Positions 8,207 to 15,930 of a DNA stretch of 64,000 nucleotides are shown here, piece after piece. Source of the stretch: Nesterenkonia lacusekhoensis (GTDB taxonomy: Bacteria; Actinomycetota; Actinomycetes; Actinomycetales; Micrococcaceae); NCBI RefSeq assembly GCF_017876395.1, contig NZ_JAGINX010000001.1, forward strand, positions 248,001 to 312,000, read 5' to 3'. Made by a program: the position numbers and the translations under genes. The notes below the pieces were generated by a model. The model searched no databases. It saw nothing but the letters and a program-made list of their open reading frames with translations, and was not told the DNA's origin. Numbering within the stretch: the stretch's first letter is position 1; the number at the start of each line of letters is the position of its first letter.

Positions 8207-9632
8207 CGGGTTCTAGTGAACGTCGCAACGACCTGACCGTTCAGGAGTTGCGATGCCCGCACGCGAACCCTCCCGAGGAGAGCCTTATACCGAAGCGGTG
8301 AAGGCTGACTGCCTTCACCGCTTCGGCCAGACCCCAAACCTAGCTGCAGTCGCAGCTGAGACCGGAGTCTCTGCCAGGACCTTGTCTGACTGGGTCAGAG
8401 CCGCCGGGATGTATCACCTGGTACGTCCCGGCCGGGCGCATCCACGCAGAGATGAGTACCATCGACTGCGGTTAGAGGGATTCAGCCGTGCAGAGGCTGC
8501 CCAACGAGTCGGTGCATCTGCGCGATCGGCGCGGAATTGGGACCGTCAGAGTGCGCCCAATGGGTATAACAAGAAGATGCACAGCACCTTCCCTGATCCC
8601 GCCGCGCCCGCGACTCACCGGCGGTACCTCAACGCGGCAGACAGACTCGCGATCTCTGACCTGCTGCGACGAGGCTGTTCCTACGCTCAGATCGCTGCTG
8701 AGCTGGGACGGAGCCGTTCAACGATCAGCCGAGAGGTCACCCGCAACAGCCACAGAGGCCTCTACCACCCGTACCTCGCTCATCAGCAGAGCGTCGACCG
8801 GCGGGCACGGCCCAAGCCCAGGAAACTGGTGCCTGGCAGCCGGATCTTCGCCTACGTCTGGGACAAGCTGCAGCTGGAATGGTCCCCGGAGCAGATCAGT
8901 GGAAAGCTCGCTGAAGAGTTCCCCGAAGATCAGGAGATGCGTGTGTGCCACGAAACGATCTACCAGGCCCTGTACCTACAGGCTCGTGGTGGATTGAAGC
9001 GTGAAGTCCAAGCCGCGCTGCGCACTGGTCGGGCGATGCGCAAGCCTGCCGGTGACCAGCGCAGATCCCGGAGTCTGGGTGGGCAGATGGTCATGATCAG
9101 CCAGCGTCCTGCTGAGGTCGAGGACCGGGCAGTGCCGGGGCACTGGGAAGGAGACCTGATCATCGGTGCTGGCAGTAAGTCCGCGATCGCGACTTTGGTG
9201 GAGCGTCATACCCGGTTTGTGATGCTCTGCCATCTTCCTGGTGATCACACCGCCCAGACGGTCGCGGCCGCGCTGACCCAGCGGATGAAGACGCTTCCTG
9301 AGCATCTTCGCGGTTCGCTGACGTGGGATCAGGGAGCCGAGATGGCCGCTCATCACACGATCAGCGTGGCTGCTGATCTTCCGATCTACTTCTGTGACCC
9401 GGCTTCACCCTGGCAGCGGGGATCGAATGAGAACACCAACGGGTTGCTTCGCCAGTACTTCCCTAAGGGAACTGATCTTTCAGTCCATGGCCCAGAGGAT
9501 CTGGAGCTGGTCGCGAACAAGCTCAACGGCAGGCCTAGGAAGACATTGGGATGGGACAGTCCCGCAGACCGCATGAAAGAGTTGCTCACGACCAGCTGAG
9601 TTCACTGTTGTTGCGACAACCACTCGAATCCG
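8207..9632 (+). mobile_element. IS30-family insertion sequence
   Basis: One DDE transposase gene flanked by imperfect inverted repeats: left about 8207-8232 and right about 9607-9632, sharing GTCGCAAC and AGTG cores (13 of 17 matches in the inner 17 bp). The exact outer limits and a target duplication could not be fixed because the sequence beyond both ends is also inverted-repetitive (see findings). Size about 1.43 kb, larger than classic IS30 because the transposase has an extra N-terminal HTH region. Confidence 0.7.
8253..9599 (+). CDS. IS30-family transposase
   Basis: Catalyses excision and insertion of the element. Residues 1-100 hold two helix-turn-helix-like segments (NLAAVAAETGVSARTLSDWV and FSRAEAAQRVGASARSARNW), residues 125-165 the HTH_38 typical of IS30 (YAQIAAELGRSRSTISREVT), and the RNase-H-like catalytic core follows with D301 (GHWEGDLIIG), D359 (LTWDQGAEM) and E393 (SPWQRGSNENTNG); the D-E spacing of 33 is the IS30 pattern. 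The frame is intact, so the element may be active. Codon use is less GC-biased than the ribosomal genes next to it. Confidence 0.93.
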   Translation: MPAREPSRGEPYTEAVKADCLHRFGQTPNLAAVAAETGVSARTLSDWVRAAGMYHLVRPGRAHPRRDEYHRLRLEGFSRAEAAQRVGASARSARNWDRQSAPNGYNKKMHSTFPDPAAPATHRRYLNAADRLAISDLLRRGCSYAQIAAELGRSRSTISREVTRNSHRGLYHPYLAHQQSVDRRARPKPRKLVPGSRIFAYVWDKLQLEWSPEQISGKLAEEFPEDQEMRVCHETIYQALYLQARGGLKREVQAALRTGRAMRKPAGDQRRSRSLGGQMVMISQRPAEVEDRAVPGHWEGDLIIGAGSKSAIATLVERHTRFVMLCHLPGDHTAQTVAAALTQRMKTLPEHLRGSLTWDQGAEMAAHHTISVAADLPIYFCDPASPWQRGSNENTNGLLRQYFPKGTDLSVHGPEDLELVANKLNGRPRKTLGWDSPADRMKELLTTS

Positions 9633-9672
9633 CCGCCGAATCTCAGGAAAAGCGCGGGGCGATCCGCGTGCC

Positions 9673-9966
9673 GTGCCTGCCCTGTATTTACCTCGTGCCC
9701 GGATCAGACGGCGTCGGCGATCTGCCCTGTGTGCTCTGCGCCCGGATGTGCGCAGATCGCGCCCCAACGACAACGGCGTCAACAGCGACAACCTGGGCGG
9801 CGACGCCTACGAGTTGGGCACCGGCGAGCAGTACTCGGTGGGCGAGGTCATCCTCCACCAGCCCGGTGAGGACTTCACCGTCTCGGCAGACTTCACTCCC
9901 CGTGACGACCAGGGCGAGCGCGACGGCGACCCCGTCGAAGGTGAGCTCACCGGCACGATGGAGTGA
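9673..9966 (+). pseudogene. Possible remnant of a gene 3' end downstream of the IS element
   Basis: I do not recognise a family. Only the part from about 9765 reads like real protein (DNLGGDAYELGTGEQYSVGE to GELTGTME, acidic); the upstream part is Arg-rich and looks like noise. It may be the tail of a gene disrupted when this interval was rearranged, or a non-coding coincidence. Between 9633 and 9765 I see nothing else coding. Confidence 0.25.
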
Positions 9967-9988
9967 TCCTGAGCAGCTGAGGTCCGAC

Positions 9989-10033
9989 GTCCCCACCTGA
10001 CAGGTGTCCCCATCTGACAGGTATCCCCACCTG
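9989..10033. repeat. 17-bp tandem repeat with palindromic core
   Basis: GTCCCCACCTGACAGGT (9989-10005), GTCCCCATCTGACAGGT (10006-10022) and a partial ATCCCCACCTG copy from 10023. The first unit contains the near-palindrome ACCTGACAGGT. It lies in a gene-free stretch before glmM; role unknown. Confidence 0.8.
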
Positions 10034-10104
10034 CTGGAGGTCGCCGTCCACTCGGCGTCGACGCCCTGGGCACGGTGCTGGAGGCGTTGATCACAGCTTC
10101 AACA

Positions 10105-10142
10105 CGAAAATCCCCGTCAGGTCCGACCGGCGGGGATTTTCG
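10105..10142. terminator. Bidirectional-looking terminator upstream of glmM
   Basis: Stem CGAAAATCCCCG (10105-10116) and CGGGGATTTTCG (10131-10142), with A-run before and T-run after, so it can end transcription in either direction. It insulates glmM from the IS30 region. Confidence 0.8.
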
Positions 10143-10168
10143 TCTGTGCCCCAGTAGACTGAGCCATC

Positions 10169-11536
10169 ATGGCGAGACTATTCGGTACCGATGGCGTGCG
10201 CGGCGTGGCCAATGAGCTGCTGACCGCGGAGGTGGCGTTGAAGCTGTCTCAGGCAGCTGCAGTGGTGCTGGGGCACCGGCGGATCAGCCCCGAGCGAGCG
10301 GCCGAGGGCCGGCGCCCTGTGGCTGTGGTGGCCCGGGATCCGCGCGTCTCCGGGGAGTTCATCTCCTCGGCGGTGGAGGCAGGCCTGGCCGCCTCCGGCG
10401 TGGACGTCTACGACGCCGGCGTGCTGCCCACCCCGGCTGCGGCCTTCCTGGTCGGAGACATCGACGCTGACTTCGGCGTGATGATCTCCGCCTCTCACAA
10501 CGCAGCCCCGGACAACGGCATCAAGTTCCTGGCCCGCGGCGGACATAAGCTCGACGACGCCGTCGAGGACGAGATCGAGGCTCAGATGGGGCAGGAGCCC
10601 CCGCGCCCGACCGGCGGTGACGTGGGCAGGGTCCAGCGCTTCTCCGACGCTGAGGACCGCTATGTGGTCCACCTGCTGAAGTCTCTGGGCGAGGTGTCGC
10701 TGAAGGGGCTGCGCGTCGTGCTGGACTGCGCCCACGGTGCCGCCTCGGGCTGCTCGCCGGAGGCCTTCGCGGCCGCCGGCGCCGAGGTCGTGGTGATCGG
10801 TGCCGAGCCCGATGGGCTCAACATCAACGACGGCTACGGCTCCACCCATCTGGAGAAGCTGCAGGCGGCAGTGGTCGAGCACAGTGCTGATCTCGGCATC
10901 GCCCACGACGGCGACGCCGACCGCTGCCTGGCGGTGGATCACACCGGCGAGGTCGTCGACGGCGACCAGATCATGGGTGTGCTGGCCCGGGCGCTGAAGG
11001 AGACCGGCGGGCTGACCGATGACACGCTGGTGGTCACGGTGATGTCCAACCTGGGTCTGAAGCTGGGTATGGCTGCGGCCGGCATCGAGCTGGTGGAGAC
11101 TGCGGTGGGTGACCGCTACGTGCTCGAGGCGATGCGAGGCGGCGGCTACTCCCTGGGCGGTGAGCAGTCCGGTCATCTGATCTTCTCCGACTACGCCACC
11201 ACCGGTGACGGCCTGCTGACCGGGCTGCAGCTGGCCGCGCGGGTCGCGGCCACCGGCAAGTCGCTGCGTGAGCTGGCGGAGGAGGCCATGGAGCGCCTGC
11301 CGCAGGTGCTGGTCAACGTCAAGGGTGTGGACAAGGCCAAGGCCAAGAGCCACGACGCCGTGCTGGAGGCTGTGGCCGCTGCCGAGTCCCGCCTGGGGGA
11401 GAAGGGCCGTGTCCTGCTGCGCCCCTCCGGCACGGAACCGGTGGTGCGCGTGATGGTGGAGGCGGAGACCGCCGCCATCGCTGACTCCGAGGCTTCCGTC
11501 CTGGCCGAAGTCGTCCAGGCCCAGCTCGCTCTCTGA
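10169..11536 (+). CDS. glmM: Phosphoglucosamine mutase
   Basis: It interconverts glucosamine-6-phosphate and glucosamine-1-phosphate for UDP-GlcNAc and peptidoglycan. The start [15 protein letters not shown] is family-typical, the phosphoserine active site is [12 protein letters not shown], the metal loop is [12 protein letters not shown], the sugar-binding loop [10 protein letters not shown] and the phosphate-binding loop [12 protein letters not shown]. 455 residues, full length. A TAGACT box (10155-10160) ends 8 bases before the ATG with no Shine-Dalgarno, so a leaderless transcript is likely. GlmS, the preceding enzyme of the pathway, is encoded about 4.4 kb downstream. Confidence 0.96.
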   Translation: MARLFGTDGVRGVANELLTAEVALKLSQAAAVVLGHRRISPERAAEGRRPVAVVARDPRVSGEFISSAVEAGLAASGVDVYDAGVLPTPAAAFLVGDIDADFGVMISASHNAAPDNGIKFLARGGHKLDDAVEDEIEAQMGQEPPRPTGGDVGRVQRFSDAEDRYVVHLLKSLGEVSLKGLRVVLDCAHGAASGCSPEAFAAAGAEVVVIGAEPDGLNINDGYGSTHLEKLQAAVVEHSADLGIAHDGDADRCLAVDHTGEVVDGDQIMGVLARALKETGGLTDDTLVVTVMSNLGLKLGMAAAGIELVETAVGDRYVLEAMRGGGYSLGGEQSGHLIFSDYATTGDGLLTGLQLAARVAATGKSLRELAEEAMERLPQVLVNVKGVDKAKAKSHDAVLEAVAAAESRLGEKGRVLLRPSGTEPVVRVMVEAETAAIADSEASVLAEVVQAQLAL

Positions 11537-11563
11537 GCCGAGCCGAAGCGGCCGGCGTCCGGT

Positions 11564-12373
11564 TCAGAACCGCAGCGGCAGCGTCTGGTTCAGCACCGCT
11601 TCTTCGGCGCTGAGCGCGGCCAGCCAGGAGGTCTTCGGGTTCTGCGGCAGCGGGTTGTTCCACAGCGTGATGCTGAACCCGCCGGCTCGGCCCTGCACGT
11701 ACAGGGTGTGCGAGTTCTGCTCGGCGTCCGGGTCCGCGATCAGTCGGACCTCTGTCTCATCGAGCCCCAGTCCGGCCAGCGCGACGGCGGCGGTGACGTT
11801 CGCGTTCTTGGGGTACTGCTCGGACGCCTGCCGGGCCGTGCCGGAGAAGAACACGGCAGCCGCTGTGAGCTCATCCAGAGTGCAGGCCTGCTCGGCCGGG
11901 GAGCCCTTCCACGCCTCGGGCGGCTTCCGGCCCTCGTAGACCACGGAGTCCACACCGGCCAGCACCGCTGAGCGAAGTGCGTCCAAGCCTCCCACCGCCC
12001 CGGAGACCAGCCGGACCGAGGCGCCGGACCGCTCGGCAGCGCTCATCAGCCGCGTCCGCAGCGCGTCATCGCTGAGCGATCCCAGAGAGACCAGCACGAC
12101 GTCGACTCCGGCCTCCAGCACCTCAGGGACCAGCTCGGCCACCGCCCGGTGGCCAGCGCACTCCACGACCAGATCCGGGCGGCGCTGGGTTCCGAGGAGC
12201 TCGCCGACGTCGTCGTAGCAGGGGAGCCCCAGCTCCTGGCTCAGCGGTCCGACCCGTCCGGGGCGCTCGTAGAAGCTGAACCCGGCCTCAGGCAGCCGGG
12301 TCCGCAGCGCGCTGAGGACCGTGCGGCCCATCGCGCCCATGCCGAGGACGGCGATCTCTGCCGGGGTGCTCAT
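11564..12373 (-). CDS. nadX: L-aspartate dehydrogenase (NadX/DUF108 family)
   Basis: Predicted to oxidise or transaminate aspartate to iminoaspartate, a feed for NAD synthesis. The N-terminal Rossmann motif is IAVLGMGAMGRTVLS, the central fold has SGAVGGLDALRSA, and the family-specific active-site motif is YPKNANVTAAVALAGLG. About 269 residues from the ATG at 12371-12373. The start is uncertain: in-frame ATGs at 12386-12388 and 12392-12394 also exist and overlap the end of the upstream M15 gene. Same strand and nearly contiguous with that gene; convergent with glmM. Confidence 0.85.
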   Translation of the reverse strand: MSTPAEIAVLGMGAMGRTVLSALRTRLPEAGFSFYERPGRVGPLSQELGLPCYDDVGELLGTQRRPDLVVECAGHRAVAELVPEVLEAGVDVVLVSLGSLSDDALRTRLMSAAERSGASVRLVSGAVGGLDALRSAVLAGVDSVVYEGRKPPEAWKGSPAEQACTLDELTAAAVFFSGTARQASEQYPKNANVTAAVALAGLGLDETEVRLIADPDAEQNSHTLYVQGRAGGFSITLWNNPLPQNPKTSWLAALSAEEAVLNQTLPLRF

Positions 12374-12380
12374 CCTGCGA

Positions 12381-13166
12381 TCAGGCATCCTCATAGTCAG
12401 GGGCCGCGGGCTGATCCCAATACTCTTCCAGCGTCACGCCCTGGTCGGCCACATCGGCGGCCGTCGCCTCGCTCACGTAGCGCAGATGCCAAGGCTCGTA
12501 GGAGAAGCCGGTGATCTCCTGGGAACCTTCGGGGTATCGGATGATGAAACCGTGCTCGTGGGCGTTCTCTGCCAGCCAGATTCCGGTGGGCGTCTCCCCG
12601 AAGCAGGTCCGCAGGTGACAGTCCTCATTGCCCGGATAGGAGAGATCCACCGCCAAACCGGTCTGATGCTCCGAGTGGCCGGGCCGGGCAGAGACCTCGT
12701 CGGCGGCCTCTTGACCCAGGTTGTCGACGTGCCCCTGGTAGACGGTGCTCTGGTAGTCGTAGCTGCGATAGGCGCTGGCGACCACCAGCGGGATCTCATC
12801 GGCTGAGGCCGCAGAGAACAACTCCTCCAAAGCCTCCGCCGGCTCCTGACGCATCTGCACGTCCTCATGGTCGGCGGGGGCCGTCACCGGCGTCAGATCC
12901 GAGGGCACGTGATCGGCCGGATCCAGCGGGTCGGCCTTATTGACCAGCACATGGAGGGAGGCTGGGTCCCAGGAGGCCTCGCTGGCAGGGGCGGAGCCGG
13001 CGTCGTCGTCCGAGTCTGGATCTGAGTCCGGAGCCTGGTCCGCATCCTGCTCGGGGGCCGACTGCTGCTGCGCTGGGTCTCCCTGGGTCGGCTCCTCATC
13101 CGCACCGCAGGCCGCAGTCAGAAGCAGGGTCCCGGCGGCGGCTGTGCTGAGCAGTGAACGGCGCAT
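12381..13166 (-). CDS. M15-family D-alanyl-D-alanine carboxypeptidase lipoprotein (copy A)
   Basis: A secreted, lipid-anchored zinc peptidase of the VanY/DdpX type that trims peptidoglycan stem peptides. Signal peptide MRRSLLSTAAAGTLLLTAAC with a lipobox ending at Cys-20; then a 50-residue acidic Ser/Asp/Gln-rich linker; then the M15 domain with zinc ligands in HSEHQTGLAVD and EPWHLRYV and the conserved SAYRSYDYQ. 261 residues. The ATG at 13166 is preceded at 6 bases by a TACCCT box (leaderless pattern); the frame is open further upstream but lacks a signal sequence. It and a paralogue (13811-14683) flank mscL. Confidence 0.9.
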   Translation of the reverse strand: MRRSLLSTAAAGTLLLTAACGADEEPTQGDPAQQQSAPEQDADQAPDSDPDSDDDAGSAPASEASWDPASLHVLVNKADPLDPADHVPSDLTPVTAPADHEDVQMRQEPAEALEELFSAASADEIPLVVASAYRSYDYQSTVYQGHVDNLGQEAADEVSARPGHSEHQTGLAVDLSYPGNEDCHLRTCFGETPTGIWLAENAHEHGFIIRYPEGSQEITGFSYEPWHLRYVSEATAADVADQGVTLEEYWDQPAAPDYEDA

Positions 13167-13277
13167 GCGGACAGGGTATCGCGTCTCGGATCGCCCGGGG
13201 ACCGGTGGGAACATCCGCTCTGCGAGTCTGAGCTCGGGATGCCTCACCTGGCGGAGAGATCGCCTTAGACTGATCCC

Positions 13278-13805
13278 ATGCTCAAGGGTTTCAAAGATTT
13301 CCTCATGCAGGGCAACGTCATCGATCTTGCCACTGCGGTCGTCATCGGCACGGCGTTCGGCGCGGTGGTCAACGCACTCGTGGAGAGCGTGCTCATGCCG
13401 CTGGTCGCCTCGTTGGTCGGGGGCGAGCCTGACTTCGACGAGTTCGCAGTGGTGCGTGTCCTGGACGGCCCGCCCATCCAGTTCGGCGTGCTGCTGACCA
13501 CTGTGGTGAACTTCGTGCTCATCGCCGCAGCGATCTACTTCGTGGTCATCATGCCGATGAACAAGATGATCGCGGCCCGCAGCAAGGCCCTCGGCGAGCC
13601 TGAGGTGGAAGAGGAGGAGAACATCACCCTCCTGAAGGAGATCCGCGACCAGCTCAAGGCCCAGACCGAGGTCACCAACCCGGCCTACATCGCGTCTCTG
13701 GTGGAGGCTGAGCGCAGGGCCGAGGAGGAAGCCGCCAAGGCTGAGGAGGAGAAGGGCGGCAAGGGCCTGCTCGGCAAGGCCAAGGGCATCGTCTGGGGCG
13801 AATGA
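13278..13805 (+). CDS. mscL: Large-conductance mechanosensitive channel
   Basis: A homopentameric membrane channel that releases solutes on hypo-osmotic shock. TM1 contains the MscL signature MQGNVIDLATAVVIGTAFGA, an extracellular loop follows, then TM2 (FGVLLTTVVNFVLIAAAIYF) and a cytoplasmic helical bundle with the LLKEIRDQLK segment. 175 residues with a charged Glu/Lys-rich C-terminal tail a little longer than in E. coli. TAGACT (13266-13271) ends 6 bases before the ATG, again leaderless. It is convergent with the second M15 peptidase, with 5 bp between stops. Confidence 0.96.
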   Translation: MLKGFKDFLMQGNVIDLATAVVIGTAFGAVVNALVESVLMPLVASLVGGEPDFDEFAVVRVLDGPPIQFGVLLTTVVNFVLIAAAIYFVVIMPMNKMIAARSKALGEPEVEEEENITLLKEIRDQLKAQTEVTNPAYIASLVEAERRAEEEAAKAEEEKGGKGLLGKAKGIVWGE

Positions 13806-13810
13806 CCCGC

Positions 13811-14683
13811 TCAGATCTGCGCTGAGCCCTCCGCGTCCTCAGAGTCCTCCGCTGGGCCCTCCTGCGGATCCTCCTGGCTCGGGCTGTATTCAGCCGCGGC
13901 CGGCTGCTCCCAGTACTCCTCGAGGGTCACGTCCTCTTCGAAGACCTCCTGGGCGGTGTCCACGCCCACATAGCGCAGATGCCACGGCTCGTACTGGTAG
14001 CCGGTGATGTCTTCAGCACCCTCCGGGTAGCGGATGACGAATCCGGACTCATGGGCGTTCTCGGCCACCCACCGGCCCTCTGGAGTCTCGGCGAAGCAGT
14101 CGCCGTGGATGCAGTCGGGATTGTCGATGGAGATGACATCGGCGGCCAGGCCGGTCTGGTGCTCGGAATGGCCGGGACGGGCCATGGCCTCATCGGTCGA
14201 TTCGGTGCCGTACTCCGCGGCGCGGTCCTCGTAGATCGCCCACTGCTGGTCATAGGAGCGGTAGGCGCTGGTCATCGCAAGCTCCATGCCCTCGGCTCGG
14301 ATCGCGGCGAAGAGCTCCTCCAGCGCCTCGGCCGACTCTTCGCGCAGCAGCTGCGGAGTCTCCGTGGTGATCCGTACGTCCGGCTCCACCAGGTCATGGG
14401 GCTCGTAGTCCAGCGGATCCAGCGGATTCTGCGGGTTGACCAGCACATGGATGGAGTGCGGGTCCCACGAGGGGTCGCTGGCCCGCTCCGGGGTCGGTTC
14501 GGGCTGCGGGCTGGGCTCAGGGTCCGGCTCGGAGGCTGTGGCGGCCGGCGTCGTCGGTGCGGTGGGGCCCTGAGAGGGCCCGGCCGAATCTGGGTTCGAG
14601 CAGGCGACCAGCAGGGCCAGCGCGGCGCCTGAGGCGCCCAGCAGGAGAGAGGTTCGGCGTCGGCGCAGTCCTGCAGATTCCAT
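13811..14683 (-). CDS. M15-family D-alanyl-D-alanine carboxypeptidase lipoprotein (copy B)
   Basis: Paralogue of the gene at 12381-13166, with the same plan: lipoprotein signal (ALALLVAC, Cys about 28), a Pro/Glu/Thr-rich linker with repeated EPxPEP-like composition, then the M15 domain with HSEHQTGLAADV, EPWHLRYV and SAYRSYDQQ. 290 residues. It starts 2 bp after the coaA stop codon, with GAGGAAGG inside the end of coaA, so it is coaA-coupled. The shared sequence QPAAPDYEDA-like tail (here QPAAAEYSPS) shows duplication followed by divergence. Confidence 0.9.
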   Translation of the reverse strand: MESAGLRRRRTSLLLGASGAALALLVACSNPDSAGPSQGPTAPTTPAATASEPDPEPSPQPEPTPERASDPSWDPHSIHVLVNPQNPLDPLDYEPHDLVEPDVRITTETPQLLREESAEALEELFAAIRAEGMELAMTSAYRSYDQQWAIYEDRAAEYGTESTDEAMARPGHSEHQTGLAADVISIDNPDCIHGDCFAETPEGRWVAENAHESGFVIRYPEGAEDITGYQYEPWHLRYVGVDTAQEVFEEDVTLEEYWEQPAAAEYSPSQEDPQEGPAEDSEDAEGSAQI

Positions 14684-14685
14684 GG

Positions 14686-15777
14686 TCAGACCTTCCTCAG
14701 CAGCACTCTGGACACCGAATGGTCCTCACCCTTGGACATCACCAGGCGGGCCCGGGACCGAGTGGGCTGGATGTTCTCCCGCAGGTTGGGCCCGTTGATG
14801 CGCTGCCAGATGTCGGTGGCGCGCGCGCGTGCCTCGTCATCGCTGAGATACGAGTACTGGTGGAAGTAGCTCTCCGGGTCGGCGAAGGCGCCGTAGCGCC
14901 AGCGCATGAACCGGTCCACGTACCACTGCTCGATGTGACGCTGCTTGGCATCCACGTAGATGGAGAAGTCGAAGAAGTCGCTCAGCGCCAGCCCGGTGGT
15001 GCCGTCCTCACGGACCCGGGCGGGCTGGAGCACGTTGAGTCCTTCCACGATCAGCACATCGGGACGGCGCACCACGACCTTCTCATCCGGGATGATGTCG
15101 TACTTCAGGTGGGAGTACTTCGGTGCGGTGACCTCCGGCTTGCCCGACTTCACCTCCGAGACCATGCGCAGCAGGGCCCGGCGGTCATAGGCCTCCGGGA
15201 AGCCTTTGCGGTCCATGATCCCGCGGCGCTGCAGCTCCGCATTGGGGTAGAGGAAGCCGTCGGTGGTCACCAGCTCCACCCGCGGAGTGGAGGGCCAGCG
15301 GCGCAGCATCTCCTGCAGCACACGCGCCGTGGTGGACTTCCCGACGGCGACGGATCCGGCCACGCCGATCACGAAGGGGGTGCGCCGGGTCTGCTCCCCG
15401 AGGAAGTCGTTGGCCGAGGCGCGCAGCTGGGCGGCGTTCTCCACGTAGATGGAGAGCAGCCGGGACAGCGGCAGGTAGATCTGTTCGACCTCATTGAGGG
15501 AGAGGTGCTCACCGATGCCGCGCAGGCGGTCGACGTCGTTCTGGTTCAGCGGCTGTTCGATGGTGTCGGCCAGCCGGGACCAGGCTTGTCGGTCCAGCTC
15601 CACGAAGGGGGAGTAGGACGTGTGGGGGTCCTCTTCGAAGGGAGGGGAGCTCGCCCACGGGGCGGTGTTCGCATAGACCGCCGGGATCGGGCCGGTCGCC
15701 GTCGTGGGGGCACGGCGTTCGGCAGGCGGCAGCCCGTCGCCCTCGCGGGGCCCCTCGTCAGGTGAGTGGAGTGACAC
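14686..15777 (-). CDS. coaA: Pantothenate kinase, type I
   Basis: ATP-dependent phosphorylation of pantothenate, first step of coenzyme A synthesis. The P-loop is [12 protein letters not shown], followed by [22 protein letters not shown] and [12 protein letters not shown] of the CoaA family. 363 residues, slightly long because of a Pro/Ala-rich N-terminal 45 residues. GTG at 15775-15777 is used; a TATCGT box (15784-15789 on the reverse strand) ends 6 bases before it, indicating leaderless initiation. Divergent from glmS across a 153-bp promoter region. Confidence 0.95.
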   Translation of the reverse strand: MSLHSPDEGPREGDGLPPAERRAPTTATGPIPAVYANTAPWASSPPFEEDPHTSYSPFVELDRQAWSRLADTIEQPLNQNDVDRLRGIGEHLSLNEVEQIYLPLSRLLSIYVENAAQLRASANDFLGEQTRRTPFVIGVAGSVAVGKSTTARVLQEMLRRWPSTPRVELVTTDGFLYPNAELQRRGIMDRKGFPEAYDRRALLRMVSEVKSGKPEVTAPKYSHLKYDIIPDEKVVVRRPDVLIVEGLNVLQPARVREDGTTGLALSDFFDFSIYVDAKQRHIEQWYVDRFMRWRYGAFADPESYFHQYSYLSDDEARARATDIWQRINGPNLRENIQPTRSRARLVMSKGEDHSVSRVLLRKV

Positions 15778-15917
15778 GCTGACACGATACCGGACCTGCT
15801 GCGGTGCGGGCGCGGGCCCGGAGCCCGAGGCGGAGAGCCGGCGGCGGGCAGGACGGGCCGCAGCCGGGCACAGGGACCGTCCCGGCGTCGGAGTGAGTCC
15901 GCACCCGATTCCCGCGG

Positions 15918-15923
15918 TACCCT
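15918..15923 (+). promoter_or_regulatory. -10 box of glmS
   Basis: TACCCT followed by 7 bases and the glmS ATG. An AGAAGG lies in those 7 bases but is too close to act as a normal Shine-Dalgarno, so initiation is probably leaderless. The rest of the coaA-glmS gap (15778-15917) shows no further clear motif. Confidence 0.4.
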
Positions 15924-15930
15924 AGAAGGC

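Noticed and set aside
8204-9635. Target-site duplication of the IS30 element
   Set aside because: Flanking 2-4 bp do not match at any reasonable boundary; the surrounding inverted symmetry makes the ends ambiguous.
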